64,000 nucleotides of DNA from Callorhinus ursinus (GCF_003265705.1 NW_020312935.1:9311743-9375742), one strand, 5' to 3'. Shown: positions 12,810-25,822, numbered from the stretch's first letter. The notes: generated from the sequence alone by a model not told the origin. Translations and numbers: made by a program.

Positions 12810-12829
12810 TGAATTTGGATATTATTTTA

Positions 12830-15480
12830 AAATAGTTTTTGTCATAGTGTTACTGAATTAAGGAAAACAGGCAGTTGTTTCCAACTTTTATTCTTCAGCT
12901 GTGAAGAATTTTTCTAAAGAGCTTACATTATAAGCATTATATATCTTCTGGTATCAAAATTGGAACTGTAACCATCATCTTCCAGCTACAAAGTACATTT
13001 CCCTGACCACTACAAATATTTATAATCCCCTGTGTACCTACTAAGGGCAAGCTGGCACAGAGAATATGAGGGACAGCCTCAGCCTATGACTGATGAGTGT
13101 CTGCATGTTAATGGTGCAATCTGTGATCAAGACCTTGGCCCTCACTCAGTTCTACAAACTGAGAACCACTAATTATTCACATAGAGGTAATCCATCCCTA
13201 GAGAAACTGATAAACAATTGAACAAACTACAGTGTTTCTGTGTTAATTTACAATGGGATATAAAATGTGATAGAGTCACCAGCTCTATTCTTCTATTTAT
13301 TTTACTGCATGCATACTGATTATTTACAGTGTTCCAAGTGTAAATGTGGAAATTATGGGTAACAAATATGAACACCACTCAGTCAAGTCACAATATAGAT
13401 TTTAGTGCTACAAGGCAGAATGGGGGAAATAGCTCAAAAGGTAGATCTCTCAATGTTGAGGAGTCCTTGAATAGCAGAATGATAAATTATGACTTAATTT
13501 CCCAGGCAATTAGAAGATGTTGGAAGTTGTAGAGTAGGCAAATTATATGATTAGAGTTACATGTCAGGAAAATTGATTTTGCAAATATTAGTTCCAAATA
13601 TTTTCTCTTCCTAAGATTGATTTTCCCATATTCTCGGGGAACTGCCCCATTTTTCTTTGGAAAGACACCCTATCCCTAGTGATAAAAATTCTTTCACTGG
13701 ATTGAAGGGAAATGAGGTAGTAGCTAGTGTTGTTTCAAAATTATTAATATTGTCAAGACAAAAGAGGGAATGAAATCCTCATCAGAGAGACACTAATGAT
13801 TTTGCTTCTGAGTAATTAATCAAGAGCTACAGGGAAAGAGGGAAATGGAGAATTTAAGGATGTCTCATTTTGATCTAGAAGATGAGAAAATAGTGATGGT
13901 CTTCATATATTTAATGGTATCCAATGAAAAAGTTCATTTAGAAAATCAGGAGAATAAGATCCTTGCTTCCCCAAGTAATTACGTGACTGAAAGCCCTCGA
14001 TCTTCTCTGCTTTTTTTTCTTAGATGTTTCACTGTGAAATGATGGAGTTGAACAAAATGATCTCTAAATTTAATCCAGGTCTAAGATCTATGTTATAACA
14101 GAAATGGCTATTTTTATTTTATCATGGAAAATTCAATTTCTTGGATGATTACTCATTATTTGAGATCCTTATGTGAGCATAAAGTTCATTTCATACACTA
14201 TTACAGAAAGAGATTCTAATTAAACCTTAGAGCTCAGAAACATTGCATTAAGTTCAATTTATGATAGCAACAACTAGGAATGGGTATTTTGCGATACAGT
14301 AACAAATGCACCACTGCATTGTCAAGTATCTCATGATCCTTTACCTTTGATTTCCCTCTCCTTCCTGCTGGGGCCCTAGAACTGCTACTGAAGCCTCAAT
14401 TCTAGGACTATAGAGTGGGATGATATAAGGAACAGTATTTTAATTCTCTGAGGACTCACTATGAAGTAAACTATTTCCTAATTGTAGAAGCTGGATATCT
14501 CCTTTATATTTATGACCAAGTCTAGGGTTGTAGGTGTAGAAATAGAATTAGTCCAATCTGAATCTTTCAGATTAACCATCATATACAAAGCACCAAGCAC
14601 ATGCCTAGGACAAGTTAGACACTCACAGTTTCATTTATTAGATAAATTATCTTTGCGTTGATTACTTGTCTGGGGGCCAGACAATGGCTTAAATGTGCTT
14701 TGTTTGTTCTGATGGTACTACCACTTTCCCAGCATCCTCCACTGAATAATCTGCAAATGTGAATGTTCTCAGCTCCTATAGCTATGAATATTAATAGCCA
14801 TTTACCCTTCTGTTCTTGCTTTTTTCCTCAGCATATTCTGCCCTAACCTATTTGTGTTCAGTAATTTTATTGTTGCTATTTTAATTGTATGGTTTGTTTG
14901 GTTTGTTAAATTTCTTCACAGAAATCCTCAAGGCAAAACTCAGATTAATTTGACCTATATACTTCTGCCCTTTGCTTTGCCTTTGAGCTCTTTTTCTTCC
15001 CAATATGCCAAGTCCAGGTCTGGAGAATGGAATGTAGATAAGTCACAGTTCTTACAGGTTGAGACATTCTCAGTGCATTCACTTGTCACTCAGGTTGGGA
15101 ATGAAATCATCAAGACACTCACTGCTTGAGTGTGGGGAAATGGAAAAGGTTCAGGAAAAGAGCCCGTTGATTAGCTTTTGACCACTTTTGGAAGTTTTAT
15201 TTTCATTCTGGGTCTGAATTTCCCAATTTGTTTATTTGTTTATTTCCCAACTGTAAAATTAAGAGACTTGCTTAGATCTCTCTAGGTTTCTTTTCAGTTT
15301 TTATTTATGTATATAACATATGTATCTTGGTAAATATTCAAAGTGATATTAAATACATGTTTTGTTTCTATCATGAGACTCAAAAAAAGAAAGAAACAAA
15401 GAAAGAAATCAGAGGTAAAACTGCTCTTTGGTCAGCTATTAACTGGGTACTGTGATGCAGATTTACGCCAACACGGATCA
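12830..15480. other. Unique sequence, nothing recognised
   Basis: About 2.6 kb of AT-rich DNA. I see no splice-bounded coding exon, RNA gene or confident repeat. Open frames of 60-98 codons have no protein-like pattern. Confidence 0.5.
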
Positions 15481-15495
15481 GTCCATGACATCTTT

Positions 15496-15682
15496 TTTTT
15501 TTTTTTAAGATTTTATTTATTTGAGAAAGAGGGCATACAAGCAGGGGGGAACAGCAGAGGGAGAGGGAGAAGCAGGCTCCCTACTTCTCAGGGGGCCCGA
15601 AGTGGGGCTCAATCCCAGGACTCTGGGATCATGACCTGAGCCGAAGGCAGATGCTTAACCGACTCAGCCACCCAGGTGCCCC
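15496..15682 (-). mobile_element. Can-SINE
   Basis: T-run and 'taagattttatttatttgag' at the left, 'caggctccctacttctcagg' in the middle, 'cagccacccaggtgcccc' at the right. Perfect duplication 'tccatgacatcttt' at 15482-15495 and 15683-15696. Confidence 0.95.
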
Positions 15683-15749
15683 TCCATGACATCTTTATAA
15701 GAGGAAATTTTATATTGTGTGTAAAATCAACCAACCTGTAAGCAAACAG

Positions 15750-15957
15750 ACCTTGCTTCACATCATCACTCCACTATATACTGTGTGATCTTCAACTCCT
15801 GCCTTGAACTTTCTTAGCTTCAATTTACATTAAATCGAAATCACAATATTACACAATTAATGATTTATAGTGAGGTTAAATGAGTTGTTGAATTTAACCC
15901 AGTGTTAGGCACATGAAATTGCTTATTAAATCTAAATGTTATCATTAATCATATAAT
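15750..15957 (+). repeat. MIR SINE
   Basis: MIR order is visible: 'actccactatatactgtgtg' 'atcttcaact', a diverged 'cttagcttcaatttacatta', 'gaggttaaatgagttgttga', 'ccagtgttaggcacatg'. Confidence 0.75.
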
Positions 15958-16849
15958 TAGTAGAAACATTTATTCTAGTGTGCTTGCAAATATCTGTTCT
16001 GCAAGCACGAGGGTGTTCATGAACATTACTGATGCTTTAATGCTGAGACACTCCTCTAAAAGTCTATAGGCCCATTAGTGAATCCACAGTAGATAAAAGT
16101 TTGCTCTTTGAAGACAGGATGTTTTCCTCAAATTTGTATCTCTCATGAACCCTAGCACAGGCTCCAGCATATCATACATGTCTTGTTTTATATTTATGAC
16201 ATCATCTTGTCACTCTTCTATGACTAAAGGGATACATCATTTCTCTTTTAAATTTGGTTTCCAATGGCAAGCTTCAACAAATTTCATAGCCCTGTACTTT
16301 AAAGTATGGATAAAATAGGATAAATCATCTAACTCAGGATAGAAATATGTAACATGTCTGTATCTTAGCAGAGTTATTAATAACAGCATCTTTTTTCTAT
16401 GGAGACTCCATATAGCCTTCGATATTTTCAACAGAATGTTCCAGAAGTCCATTACCAATATGTGAGAGAGGCTGAACCTTCTTTCACGATCTAGATCTAA
16501 TTATTTCATCATATTTATATTGAAAGTGAGACACAAGGAATTTACCCATGAAAATGAAGATTTGTGGTCTCCCACATTTAGAGTTATAAAATTGTGAAAC
16601 TGTGGAGGACAAGATATTGAAGGAAAGAGAAGTGGTATTTATTGATTACTTATGTCTTATCAAGTCATATGACATATATAATATGAATTCTTCATATCAC
16701 ACTAATTACAAAAGTTATTTATAGAAGAGAATGCATATACATGTAGTAAGCAGTAACACTGAGATCTGAGCCTCAAATCTTTAAAACTATTTTTCGTTTA
16801 TAATTTTTTCCTTTGATCATGCAATTAAACCCCCTCATCTAACAGACAA
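15958..16849. other. AT-rich DNA, possible weak L2 piece
   Basis: The piece at 16095-16185 ('ctctttgaagacaggatgtt', 'gaaccctagcacaggctcca') resembles a decayed plus-strand L2 3' end. The rest is unassigned. Confidence 0.4.
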
Positions 16850-16935
16850 ATGCCTAATTCCCAGTGTCCTGAAGTTAAGTGGTTTGTTCACGGTTATATA
16901 TCAAATTATTGGCAGAGTTGGATGCCTTTCTGAGT
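16850..16935 (-). repeat. Possible MIR fragment
   Basis: 'gtcctgaagttaagtggttt' followed by 'ttggcagagttggatgcctt' resembles the reversed MIR core. Short and diverged. Confidence 0.5.
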
Positions 16936-17834
16936 AGGGGGGTAATCATTTGCCAACCAAAACTGAAATCTTCACTCTGATGTTTTCTTTCATAAATAGG
17001 AAACATATACTTGTCCTCTACTGAAAATATTTACTTAACATTAGAAGTGGGTTAAAACAGGATCTTGATACATTATCAGAAGAGTTTAGATTTGAGATCT
17101 TTTTAGAGTGAATTAACAGAGAACACTTCCAGTCACTTAATGCCTTCGGTGCTTCTTTGATGCCTCTGGAAATATGCTGCATGAACTGTGACAGTTCATT
17201 CATTTTGTTCATGTTCTTGATTCAATTCATCCTAAGCAGAATCTTTATTACACTACATCTTAAAGAGGACAAGTCTTAGCAGGTGGATTCCCTTATTAGG
17301 TACAACACATACACAACCAAATAGGTTTGCATTTCCCTTTGAAAAATGTTGTTTCAGGCAATTTTTATACTTTAAGCACAGTTTACCATATATAATTCAT
17401 CAACCACCAAAGGGACATACTTTAAGGATAATGAACATCAATAGAGACCTCTTCTGCAAAACATTTAGCCTAGTGAATGGTAAATTACTTTGAGCTCTAG
17501 TGATTCCACTAGTATACTTCGTATAGGAAGCCCAGCATATTTGAGGGCAAATGAGGACTACAACAGAACAGTTAATGTTTTTCTCTGTCATTCTTGCCAG
17601 GATATTGAGCACTAAATGATGTAAACTATATCTAGTAAACCTTTCTGAAGGTTTTAGCCCTGTCATTTGATGCTTTAGTGGTTGATCTCTAGCCAATCCC
17701 CCAAACCAAGAGATAGCAAATAAAACAGTGGTGCCAGGAGGCAGTTGTACCTGGTGGCAAATAAGAGAAATTCTAGATTCTGTCTACTAACACCAAAATC
17801 TACACCTTTTACTTCTTAGGTTTCCATATAAGGC
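16936..17834. other. Unique sequence, nothing recognised
   Basis: The longest open frame (98 codons, minus, 17400-17696) has no recognisable domain, no Kozak-like context and no adjacent exon signals. Confidence 0.5.
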
Positions 17835-17992
17835 AAATAAGTTACCTGTTTAACCTTCATTTCTTCATTCATAAAGTTGGAATAATAACAATGCTTGAGG
17901 AAGGTGGCATTTTACAAGTGAAATAAGAATCTTTAAAAAGTACTTGACGTAATGTCTTGTGAAAATAAATGTTCAATAAACATTTCTTACTT
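17835..17992 (+). repeat. MIR SINE fragment
   Basis: 'gtttaaccttcatttcttca', 'ttcataaagttggaataata', then 'gaaaataaatgttcaataaa' match the 3' two-thirds of MIR. Confidence 0.75.
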
Positions 17993-18024
17993 CTACCACA
18001 GAGCACTATCTTTAATGCTCAAAA

Positions 18025-18180
18025 AACCCTATGAAAGAAAAATCATTTTCCCCATTTTATGGATCTAAAAAACTGAACCTCAAGGTGGTGCTGTAGTTGA
18101 CAAACTATTAAGTGTTCAAATCAATTCAAGCCCTAGCCTGTTCAGTTTTAAAGCTTATGTGTTTTCTATCCCACCAAGCA
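18025..18180 (-). repeat. MIR SINE fragment
   Basis: Reversed MIR: 'ctatgaaagaaaaatcattt', 'ttccccattttatggatcta', 'attcaagccctagcctgttc'. It lies head to head with the MIR 30 bp upstream. Confidence 0.75.
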
Positions 18181-18694
18181 TGGAATTACTGTAACATTCA
18201 AGAAGTGGTCATAGGAGATAAATGAACCTGTTAGCAAGGCACTTTTAGAAAAAACAGCTCAATTTCAACCCTGCCAAAACTCTGACCATTGTGTTTCGCA
18301 GACATGCTTCAGTTCCAGATGGATAATGTTGAGCCAAGCCACTAATCAGGTCAGTAGGTCAACCCAGAGGAAGTGTTTTGCAGCTAATGTATCCTGGCGG
18401 ATCTATCAAAATGTGTTCATGCTCAAAATCTGGTACTCTACAGGGCATTTTAAGGGCCTTTCAGTGCGGAGGCAAATGATGGGAAATGCCTATCTTCAAA
18501 ATCTCCCATGCTAAGGTCCCTTTACTCATGCTTTATGGAACAAAATTTCAGATGTCAGTCATATATTTGCACAAACCTTAAAGAGATGAAGCCATGGCCC
18601 CTGTGGGACATTTTGGGGGATTAGGTGTTCTTTCCAACTTTTGGGCAAAGTATACATCAGGATCTCACTCTCTAGAATAATGTAGAGCATGTCC
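18181..18694. other. Unique sequence, nothing recognised
   Basis: No confident repeat or exon-like feature. Confidence 0.5.
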
Positions 18695-18948
18695 GTTATA
18701 GAAGCATGGTATAGTGAGAGAAAATAGCATGCACTTAGGATATGGGGCAATGTGGTGGCATTTCTGGCTCTTATCACCTGTGATCTTGGGCAAGTTTCTT
18801 ATTTCTCCTGAGTCTTGCCTATATCATATATAAGCTTTGGGTGATGATACTACAACATAGAGTTGCTGTGGGGTAATAAGAGGGGAAAAATATTTAAAGC
18901 AATTGACGGTTCGTACATAGCACAACTTCATTTCATCATTGTTTTCAT
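18695..18948 (+). repeat. MIR SINE, near full length
   Basis: 'catggtatagtgagagaaaa', 'tgtgatcttgggcaagtttc', 'ttatttctcctgagtcttgc', 'agttgctgtggggtaataag' follow the MIR consensus from head to 3' part. Confidence 0.85.
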
Positions 18949-20644
18949 CACCATCTTTCAATGAAATTCCTAAAGTCTAGCATCCTAAATTAAATTCCTA
19001 AAGTTGAAAAAGACTATAGGGTCATACATTCTATGTAATGTATTGAATCTGTTTTACTGAAACTGTACTGACTGGATCTGTAGATGTCAAAAACCCAGCA
19101 ATGAATTGATTCAACTCTAAATTAACGGTTACCAAAACCGAAGTGGCCCTCAACAATCTAACAGTCTTAGGGTTTATCTTCCTCTCATTGCTTTCTCATT
19201 CATCATGACTGTTAAAACTTTTCCACTTTCCTCAATGGTCTGTTGCCTCCTTCTCTACCCCATTCTCTCTTCACCATAAAACACATGATATAAAAGATCC
19301 CCTGAAAAATGTTTTATAGAATATACACTTTTTTTTTTTTTTGGTTTCAAGTATACTCACAGTTCCTTGCTGAACATAGTTTTTTGTTTTGTTAAAGTAA
19401 ATTCCAAGTGCCTACTATAGCTTCTAAAATGTAGTAGGTGTTCAATACACACATGCTAAATAAATGAGCAGTACATTTCAAGAAATAATGAGCTGGGTGG
19501 TTGAAACAATAGTACCTTTTAAATTTGGATTGAGAATAATACCTCTTTGTGATTTTAATGTTATTTATAAAATATGGGTTTTTGTTTTTGTTTTTGTTTT
19601 CTGTGTTAATTCCCAACTATTCCCAATTTCCCGTCTTTCTTACTCTGAAATCCCATTTTATCTTGACTCTCTTGATTAAAAACCATTAACTTCTCTCTGG
19701 GTGATAATCTGAGCTGCAATTTAGTGGCACTTCAACACCTACTGTGACCCATAGGTTCTCTACATCTTTACTGGCCATTCTGACCATATTGGGTCTTCAT
19801 AAAGAAAAACAGCCTAGTTTCACCATGTAGCCATCTTTTGATTGTAGAAATATATCAGATTTCTGTCCAGGACAAAGAATTATTATTGCCCCTGAGTTTT
19901 TTATGCTAAATTGCATATAATACTACCTTGAGGCTTATTGCCTACTTGAAAAAATCAAATCCTTGTCTGGGACATTGGGTTATCAGTACAGCTACTTTAT
20001 CCTTTTAGATTTCTATTTTTGTTTCAGAAGAACTGAATATTCATTATGGATTCTTATTATTTGCAAGCCAGACAGTCCTTGTAGGGTTACTTCCTAGTCC
20101 ACTTCAGCCTGTGGAAAGCTCAACTTTGCTACATCCTTACTTCAGGTGGAAGGAATAAAGGCAATAAAAAAGGAAAGGAAAATAATCTGCTTAACAGTGT
20201 ATGTCTCTTCAGAGGGGTCTAAAGGAAGAACCAATTACGGGGACATGTTTTCATGAGTGGCCCAAATTTAGGCAATAATGAATCACCAATCCTACCTCTC
20301 ATTGGACAAACAAAAGTGTAGAAACTTAAATGCCTTAATAAATCATATAACATTTACCAGAAGGGGAAGTTTTAGAATCTAGAAGTTCTGGTTTAAAGAT
20401 AAGTGATCTTACACCCTAGCCACACATACCAGTCTCGTGCAGGGCTTAATTAAAGCCCCCCTTCTACACGTTTTCTAATTAGATGTGCAGACTGCTGTAA
20501 ATGAGGGATACTCCATATTTTCCTGGACCTTTTAAGAGTATTTTGAGTCCATGTTAGGGGCTCTAAATTAGTACCAAGAGGTTTAACTAGTAGAACTTAT
20601 TATATAACATATATATGAAATAACAGACTAAGCATAACAAACAT
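18949..20644. other. Unique DNA with small L2 end and T-rich tracts
   Basis: A plus-strand L2-like terminus is at 19415-19466 ('tagtaggtgttcaatacaca'). T runs lie at 19330-19342 and a (TTTTTG)n tract at about 19578-19602. A TAAT-rich piece at 20440-20490 is noted in findings. Confidence 0.5.
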
Positions 20645-20730
20645 TTTAAAAATAGCATTAAATGTATGTCAGACACCCTCCTCAGTGTACTGTCCACTTT
20701 AATCGTCACAAAATTAGATGTAGTAGTATT
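20645..20730 (-). repeat. MIR SINE fragment
   Basis: 'tgtatgtcagacaccctcct', 'ccactttaatcgtcacaaaa' is a reversed MIR 3' portion. Confidence 0.6.
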
Positions 20731-20749
20731 GCTACAACTGTTACCAAGA

Positions 20750-20925
20750 GCCAAACTCCATATAGAACTTATGACGTGGCAGCCTTTATTCTGAGTACAA
20801 ACACACACATGTAACTGTGTGAACTCACTTAATCATAATAGAACTCTATGAGCTAGGCGTTATTATTTTTATCTCCATTATAAAGATGAGGAAATTAAGG
20901 CCAGAGGCACTAAATAATGGTTATT
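20750..20925 (-). repeat. MIR SINE fragment
   Basis: 'gaactcacttaatcataata', 'gaactctatgagctaggcgt', 'attataaagatgaggaaatt' is the reversed MIR 3' half, adjacent to another MIR piece in the same orientation. Confidence 0.85.
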
Positions 20926-20934
20926 CAGTAGGTT

Positions 20935-21130
20935 TTAATCGAATGTCTCCTCTTGCTGGACAATACGTAAGCACAGGGGATATAAGGTGCATATGGAATG
21001 AGAAGTCCTAGAGCCTTCAGTCTAGAACAGAAGGTGGAGCTAAACTAATAGCACCCAGAGTTATTACTCATTAGCATGAAACTGTTATAATGAAGGAATA
21101 TACTACGGAATATATAGTAGAGAGGTTAAA
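20935..21130 (-). repeat. Possible L2 fragment
   Basis: 'gagccttcagtctagaacag' and 'gtaagcacaggggatataag' resemble the reverse complement of the L2 3' region. Heavily decayed. Confidence 0.4.
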
Positions 21131-23184
21131 ATCTCATCTCGAAGAGGGAAGCTTTTCTTAAAGCCACTGTAATAGATGAAATCCCAAAAGTAGAGGGAGG
21201 GGATTGAAGATAGTCTTTGAACTGAGCTCATGTCCAGTTCAGGACATGGAAAATGGATAGTGTAAATTCAGGTGCACTGCAAGTACAGTATATGCAAATA
21301 TTTCTAAATTTTATTATAAAAAATAAAAATATAAAATATCTCATTAATGCCTCTATTTTTATATAGATTATATGTCAAAATGCTAATGCTTTGGATATTT
21401 TGGGTTAAATAAAGCATTAAAATTAACTACATCTATTTAATTCTTTAGTGTAGTTACTAGAAAATTTATAATTACACATGAGGTTTTTCTTTTGTGGCTC
21501 ATACTATAAAACTACTGGGCAGGCTGATAAAGTGTTTCAGACCAAAGCAAATGTCAGGAGCTGGAGGAGGAGGAGGAGGAGGAGAAGCACACCTATGAGG
21601 ATGCAGGAGATTAACTCTTGGCATGTGGCAAGGGATGAAGATAGACATAGAGGCAGGGTAAGGTCAGACACCTAGGACTTGGTGTCAGACACTAGGGTAT
21701 TCTTGCTTCTTTACTCAACCAACCACCAGATTTCCTATCCCTCCAAGAGTTCTCATATATCCAGATCCATGTTCCTTGAGTTTACATTCTCCAAAATGAG
21801 CCTCTCCCAAAGAATGTACCAAAAACTGGAAGCAGGGGAAGAATGATTCATATCTCTCAGTTCTTTGAATGAACAAGTTTTTTTGGCCAGGGATGAGGCA
21901 CTAAGAAAATTTTTCTTACTGCTTACCCTACCCTCTCTCCTCTTTTCCACCCTTTTCCCATGGTTTTCCACCATTTTTTTTTTCCTGTTTTCCTTTACCT
22001 AGTGGCAATCTTAGACAAATTCCATGAAGAAGATCCCTGGGGTCCACCCACACTCACATTTCTTGTACTAAACCCTACCACTTTCAGAAGGAGCCAATCC
22101 TGTCTCAGTGCAATGAATATATTGTCCTAGAGTCTATTATATCCTTCTTTGAGTTTTAGTTATATTATTATGTGTTTTCCTGGGATAAGCCAAGGGAATT
22201 TACTGAAGCAGACATGATACTAAGTGACTCTTAGAGTTATTACCTTAACTAAATAAATAAAAAGAGAAAGACAAGGAAACACCTAGGAAATATAAAAAAT
22301 ACAAGCAGAATTCTTATAATATTTAGAATATTGATAATTTGTGTTCATAAGTAGCAAAGTCTATTTTAAAAGACTGTGTAGTGAGAGAGAGGGACCATCA
22401 GATATGATAGAGTTGAGGTGTCGATGTTGGTAGCTGTACTTTTGTCTCTCATTAGAAATAAGTGTGTTTGCTGGATTTAAAAGAGAATTTCTATTGGAAT
22501 TTCCCTCTCTGAGTCCATAGGGGCTAAAGTGACCTATGTTATTTTTACTGATTTACCATTTTATTAAAGCCTACTTAAAAATTAACTTCCTTCACAAAAC
22601 TTACCTAGGTAATCTTTATAATACAATTTATTTGCTTTGAATTTCATATGATTTATTCTGGGGCTTCCTATTGCTCTCCTACAAGAGGCATTTGAAATAA
22701 TTTGTAATAGTTTTTGTTCTTTGTACTACATTTATTTTTTTATTCATCTATCTATCTATATACACTTATTTTGGTTCTTCCTTTCCTCTCCTTTTCTCAG
22801 TTTTTTTATGTATTAAATAAAATTTAATGTCTGTTATTCTGTCACATACCCTGAACATGGCCTTGAGGCTGTCAAATTCAATCTCCCCAGAAAGAAAGTA
22901 TGTAAACATAAGAGCTGCCATAGCTACATTGTGGAAGCATGGATATGATTCAGGGGAAATGAAAAAGAGCAGAATTCATGAAAGAGGTACTGTTTCAAAT
23001 GATTCCCGATAAATAAGTAAGTGTTTGCCTTTAAAATGGTGAGAAAAAAAATCCCAGATAAGAACAGCAAAATTTAGAATAGTGAAAAAAATTGCGTTCT
23101 GAAAAATACACATAGTTCAGTGAAGCTGGACATAAGGGTATTAGCATTTTGGAAATGAAGTTGGAGAAATGGCCAGGGTTTAAA
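21131..23184. other. Unique sequence with a (GGA)n tract
   Basis: GGA repeat at about 21563-21586; TATC-rich tract near 22746-22760. No gene or confident repeat otherwise. Confidence 0.55.
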
Positions 23185-23320
23185 TTAATACCACGTTAAA
23201 TAATTTAGGCTTTATCCTGTAGACATAGAGAGCCACTAAAGACATTTAAACAAAGTGGTATGTAATTAGCATTGTGTTTGAGAAAAAGGATTCTTGCAGT
23301 AATATAGAGATTGTTTCCTA
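23185..23320 (-). repeat. L2 LINE fragment
   Basis: 'ggctttatcctgtagacata', 'gagagccactaaagacattt' and 'gtatgtaattagcattgtgt' match the reverse complement of the L2 segment about 0.4-0.5 kb from its 3' end. Confidence 0.65.
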
Positions 23321-23499
23321 TGTGTACTACCTTGTTATTTATTTGTAAAAATTCTGAAAGAATGAGACCTCCTGTTTTCAATTGCTTTCTTCCCAAGGAA
23401 CCTAGCGTATGTCTCAGCATAAAGGGAATTTATTCATCTCTATCCAAAATAAATGGATATTATTGGAGCATGTTTCTTTAATAAGTAGAACATGTACTT

Positions 23500-23655
23500 T
23501 GGCACAACCCAAACCTAAGTTATAATGTGGTCCCACTTCTTAATAGTTGTACATCATTACTGAGGCTCAGTTTCTTCATCTGTCAACATGGAAATGAAAT
23601 ATCCAGCTCAAAAGTGAGTTGTGAGAAATGTCCCTGGTGCATAGAAATCCTTCTT
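23500..23655 (+). repeat. MIR SINE fragment
   Basis: 'actgaggctcagtttcttca', 'tctgtcaacatggaaatgaa' is a clear MIR core in forward orientation. Confidence 0.8.
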
Positions 23656-24080
23656 TCACACTCTGTGTTTATACATTAGTATGTATGACTGTTTTCATGG
23701 ATTCTTAAATTATTCCTCTCCCAGGGTATGTCTTCAAAGTGAACTGAATGAAATGTTGTTAGATTTAGATTGCCATAAAAACAAAACCACCAACTACGAC
23801 AGAAAAGAATTTATTTTGAATTTTATTAGTGAAATATGTCAGCTGAAGAAGGGAGAGAAGATTTTAGTGCAGCCACTTTAAATTCCAAACAAAGCATAAT
23901 AAGAGTTTAGAGCAAGAATCAAGGCCTACATACACATTGGGTTTTAAGCACATTCTAACTGACCCTGAAAAAATCCCAAATTTTATTGTGCCCAGATGGC
24001 AGAAAGCAATATTCTGGTCCTGCCAAAAAAATATGTGTGGACTGAGAGGACTAGATGAGTTATTAAAATGGCTCTTTTAG

Positions 24081-24280
24081 GGCACCTGGGTGGCTCAGTT
24101 GGTTAAGTGACTGCCTTCAGCTCAGGTCATGATCCTGGAGTCCCAGGATCGAGTCCCGCATTGGGCTCCCTGCTCAGCAGGGAGTCTGCTTCTCCCTCTG
24201 ACCCCTATCCCCTCTCATGTGCTCTTTCTCTCTCATTCTCTCTCTCAAATAAATAGAATCTTAAAAAAAAAAATAAAAAT
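24081..24280 (+). mobile_element. Can-SINE
   Basis: 'ggcacctgggtggctcagtt', 'gggctccctgctcagcaggg', CT-rich tail and A-rich end. Perfect 16-bp duplications 'aaaatggctcttttag' at 24065-24080 and 24281-24296. Confidence 0.96.
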
Positions 24281-24296
24281 AAAATGGCTCTTTTAG

Positions 24297-25662
24297 CATC
24301 ACCTTTGATGAGATCTTCAAGACATTTCAAGCCAAACGAAAAACTTGCAATGACTTATCATAGAATGGAAAGTGAACGTGGGATACTGATGCTTTGATGG
24401 ATGTGTTCCCAATGTGGAATAAGATTTCAGATTGGACTACTAAGTAGAGACACAAAGACCAAAAACTGAAAATGATAACAAACTTTATTATCTGAGCTGG
24501 GGAGATAAAAGAGTGGGAAGTCTTCCAAACAGGTGAATTTAGCTTCAGACACAGCCCGGTTTCCTTTCCATCCTAAGTTCTTCCTTGGGAAAGTGCAGTT
24601 ACTCTTGGGGAAGTCTCCATCAAAATTTTCTCAACATGCAGCTCTGGCTAAATCAAGATTTACTGACCCCTGGGGTCTGGTTCTCCTGGTTTGCCAATCC
24701 AAACTATGCTTTCTCAACACTTGCATTGGCTGAATTATTTTAAAATGTTTAAATGATATTTTGAAGTTCCTTTTTTTTTTTAATTAGCTTCCTGTGCCTG
24801 TGGGCCAGATGGCAATGAATGCTGCTGCTGTTAATTTAAATAAATAAAAATAAGAGGTCAGGCAGATTTCCAAATGCTCTGTGTGAAGCAAAGCATAACA
24901 TGCATCCCCTCATTTTTTTCTTTCTTGTCCTTTTCTTTAAAATCTTCAAATTGAATAGAAAATTCAATCAGCATAGCTCTGATTCATTTACACTTAACAC
25001 ATCAGAATGTTTTTTAAGTGCTAGTTGATGTCAATGATACATTATTAAGATTTGCACAGGTAGTTTCCAGACTACGGTTTCAGAAAGTGAAAGTTGCATT
25101 TTAATGTTAAATGGGTCTGAAAGGTTGATTTCAATGCTGCCCTTGAACCCCACAAATGATAAGTCCATTCAGTCCAGGAAAATATATTTCTCCGTGGACA
25201 TAGTTATAATATATGGTTTTATGAAGCATAATATCCTCACGTATGCCCTCCTTTTTCATAAAAGTAACAGGTAACAAGTGGGTATTTGAAAAGGGTGAAC
25301 CATTGAAATAGTAGAACTGACTTTGGACATAATAATAATTGTTGAAAATATAATTTAAAATGTGTTTAACTTGGATGGTTTTATAATTTGTGGCAATTAA
25401 TATTTATATATGTCCATGAATTTATAATCTACATACATTAAGGGTTAGAGTAGACAAGAACAGATAGAGATCAGGAAGTTTTGTTATAAAGTCTAGTATC
25501 AAAGTCATTTAATCTACCTGTATGAGTCAGTGTAGGCTCAGTTATGCCCAAGTAATAAAGAACCCCACAGTCTTAGTTATTAGCATTAGTGGTGGGGATC
25601 AAAATAAGGGTTCTTCTATTCATTATGGCAATTCACAGATCTAGGCTGAAAGAAATATTATC
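24297..25662. other. Unique DNA, possibly conserved segment at 24.8 kb
   Basis: No exon recognised. 24781-24850 combines TTAATTAGC-type homeodomain cores with higher complexity than its surroundings (see findings). Confidence 0.45.
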
Positions 25663-25677
25663 TAAATGTGTTTCTGA

Positions 25678-25808
25678 ACAAACTGAGGGTTTCAGAATGG
25701 AGGGAGGTTGGGGGATGGGTTAGCCCGGTGAGGGGTATTAAGGAGGGCAGGTATTGCAATGAGCACTGGGTGTTATAGGCAAACAATGAATAATAATAAA
25801 AAAATAAA
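25678..25808 (+). mobile_element. Extremely 5'-truncated young L1
   Basis: About 130 bp of L1 3' UTR: 'aaactgagggtttcagaatg', 'gggatgggttagcccggtga', 'gagcactgggtgttataggc', then an A-rich tail. Duplications 'taaatgtgtttctg' (25663-25676) and 'taaatgtgcttctg' (25809-25822). Confidence 0.94.
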
Positions 25809-25822
25809 TAAATGTGCTTCTG

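Noticed and set aside
21478..21675. Arg-rich open frame (RRRRRRR)
   Set aside because: Produced by the GGA microsatellite.
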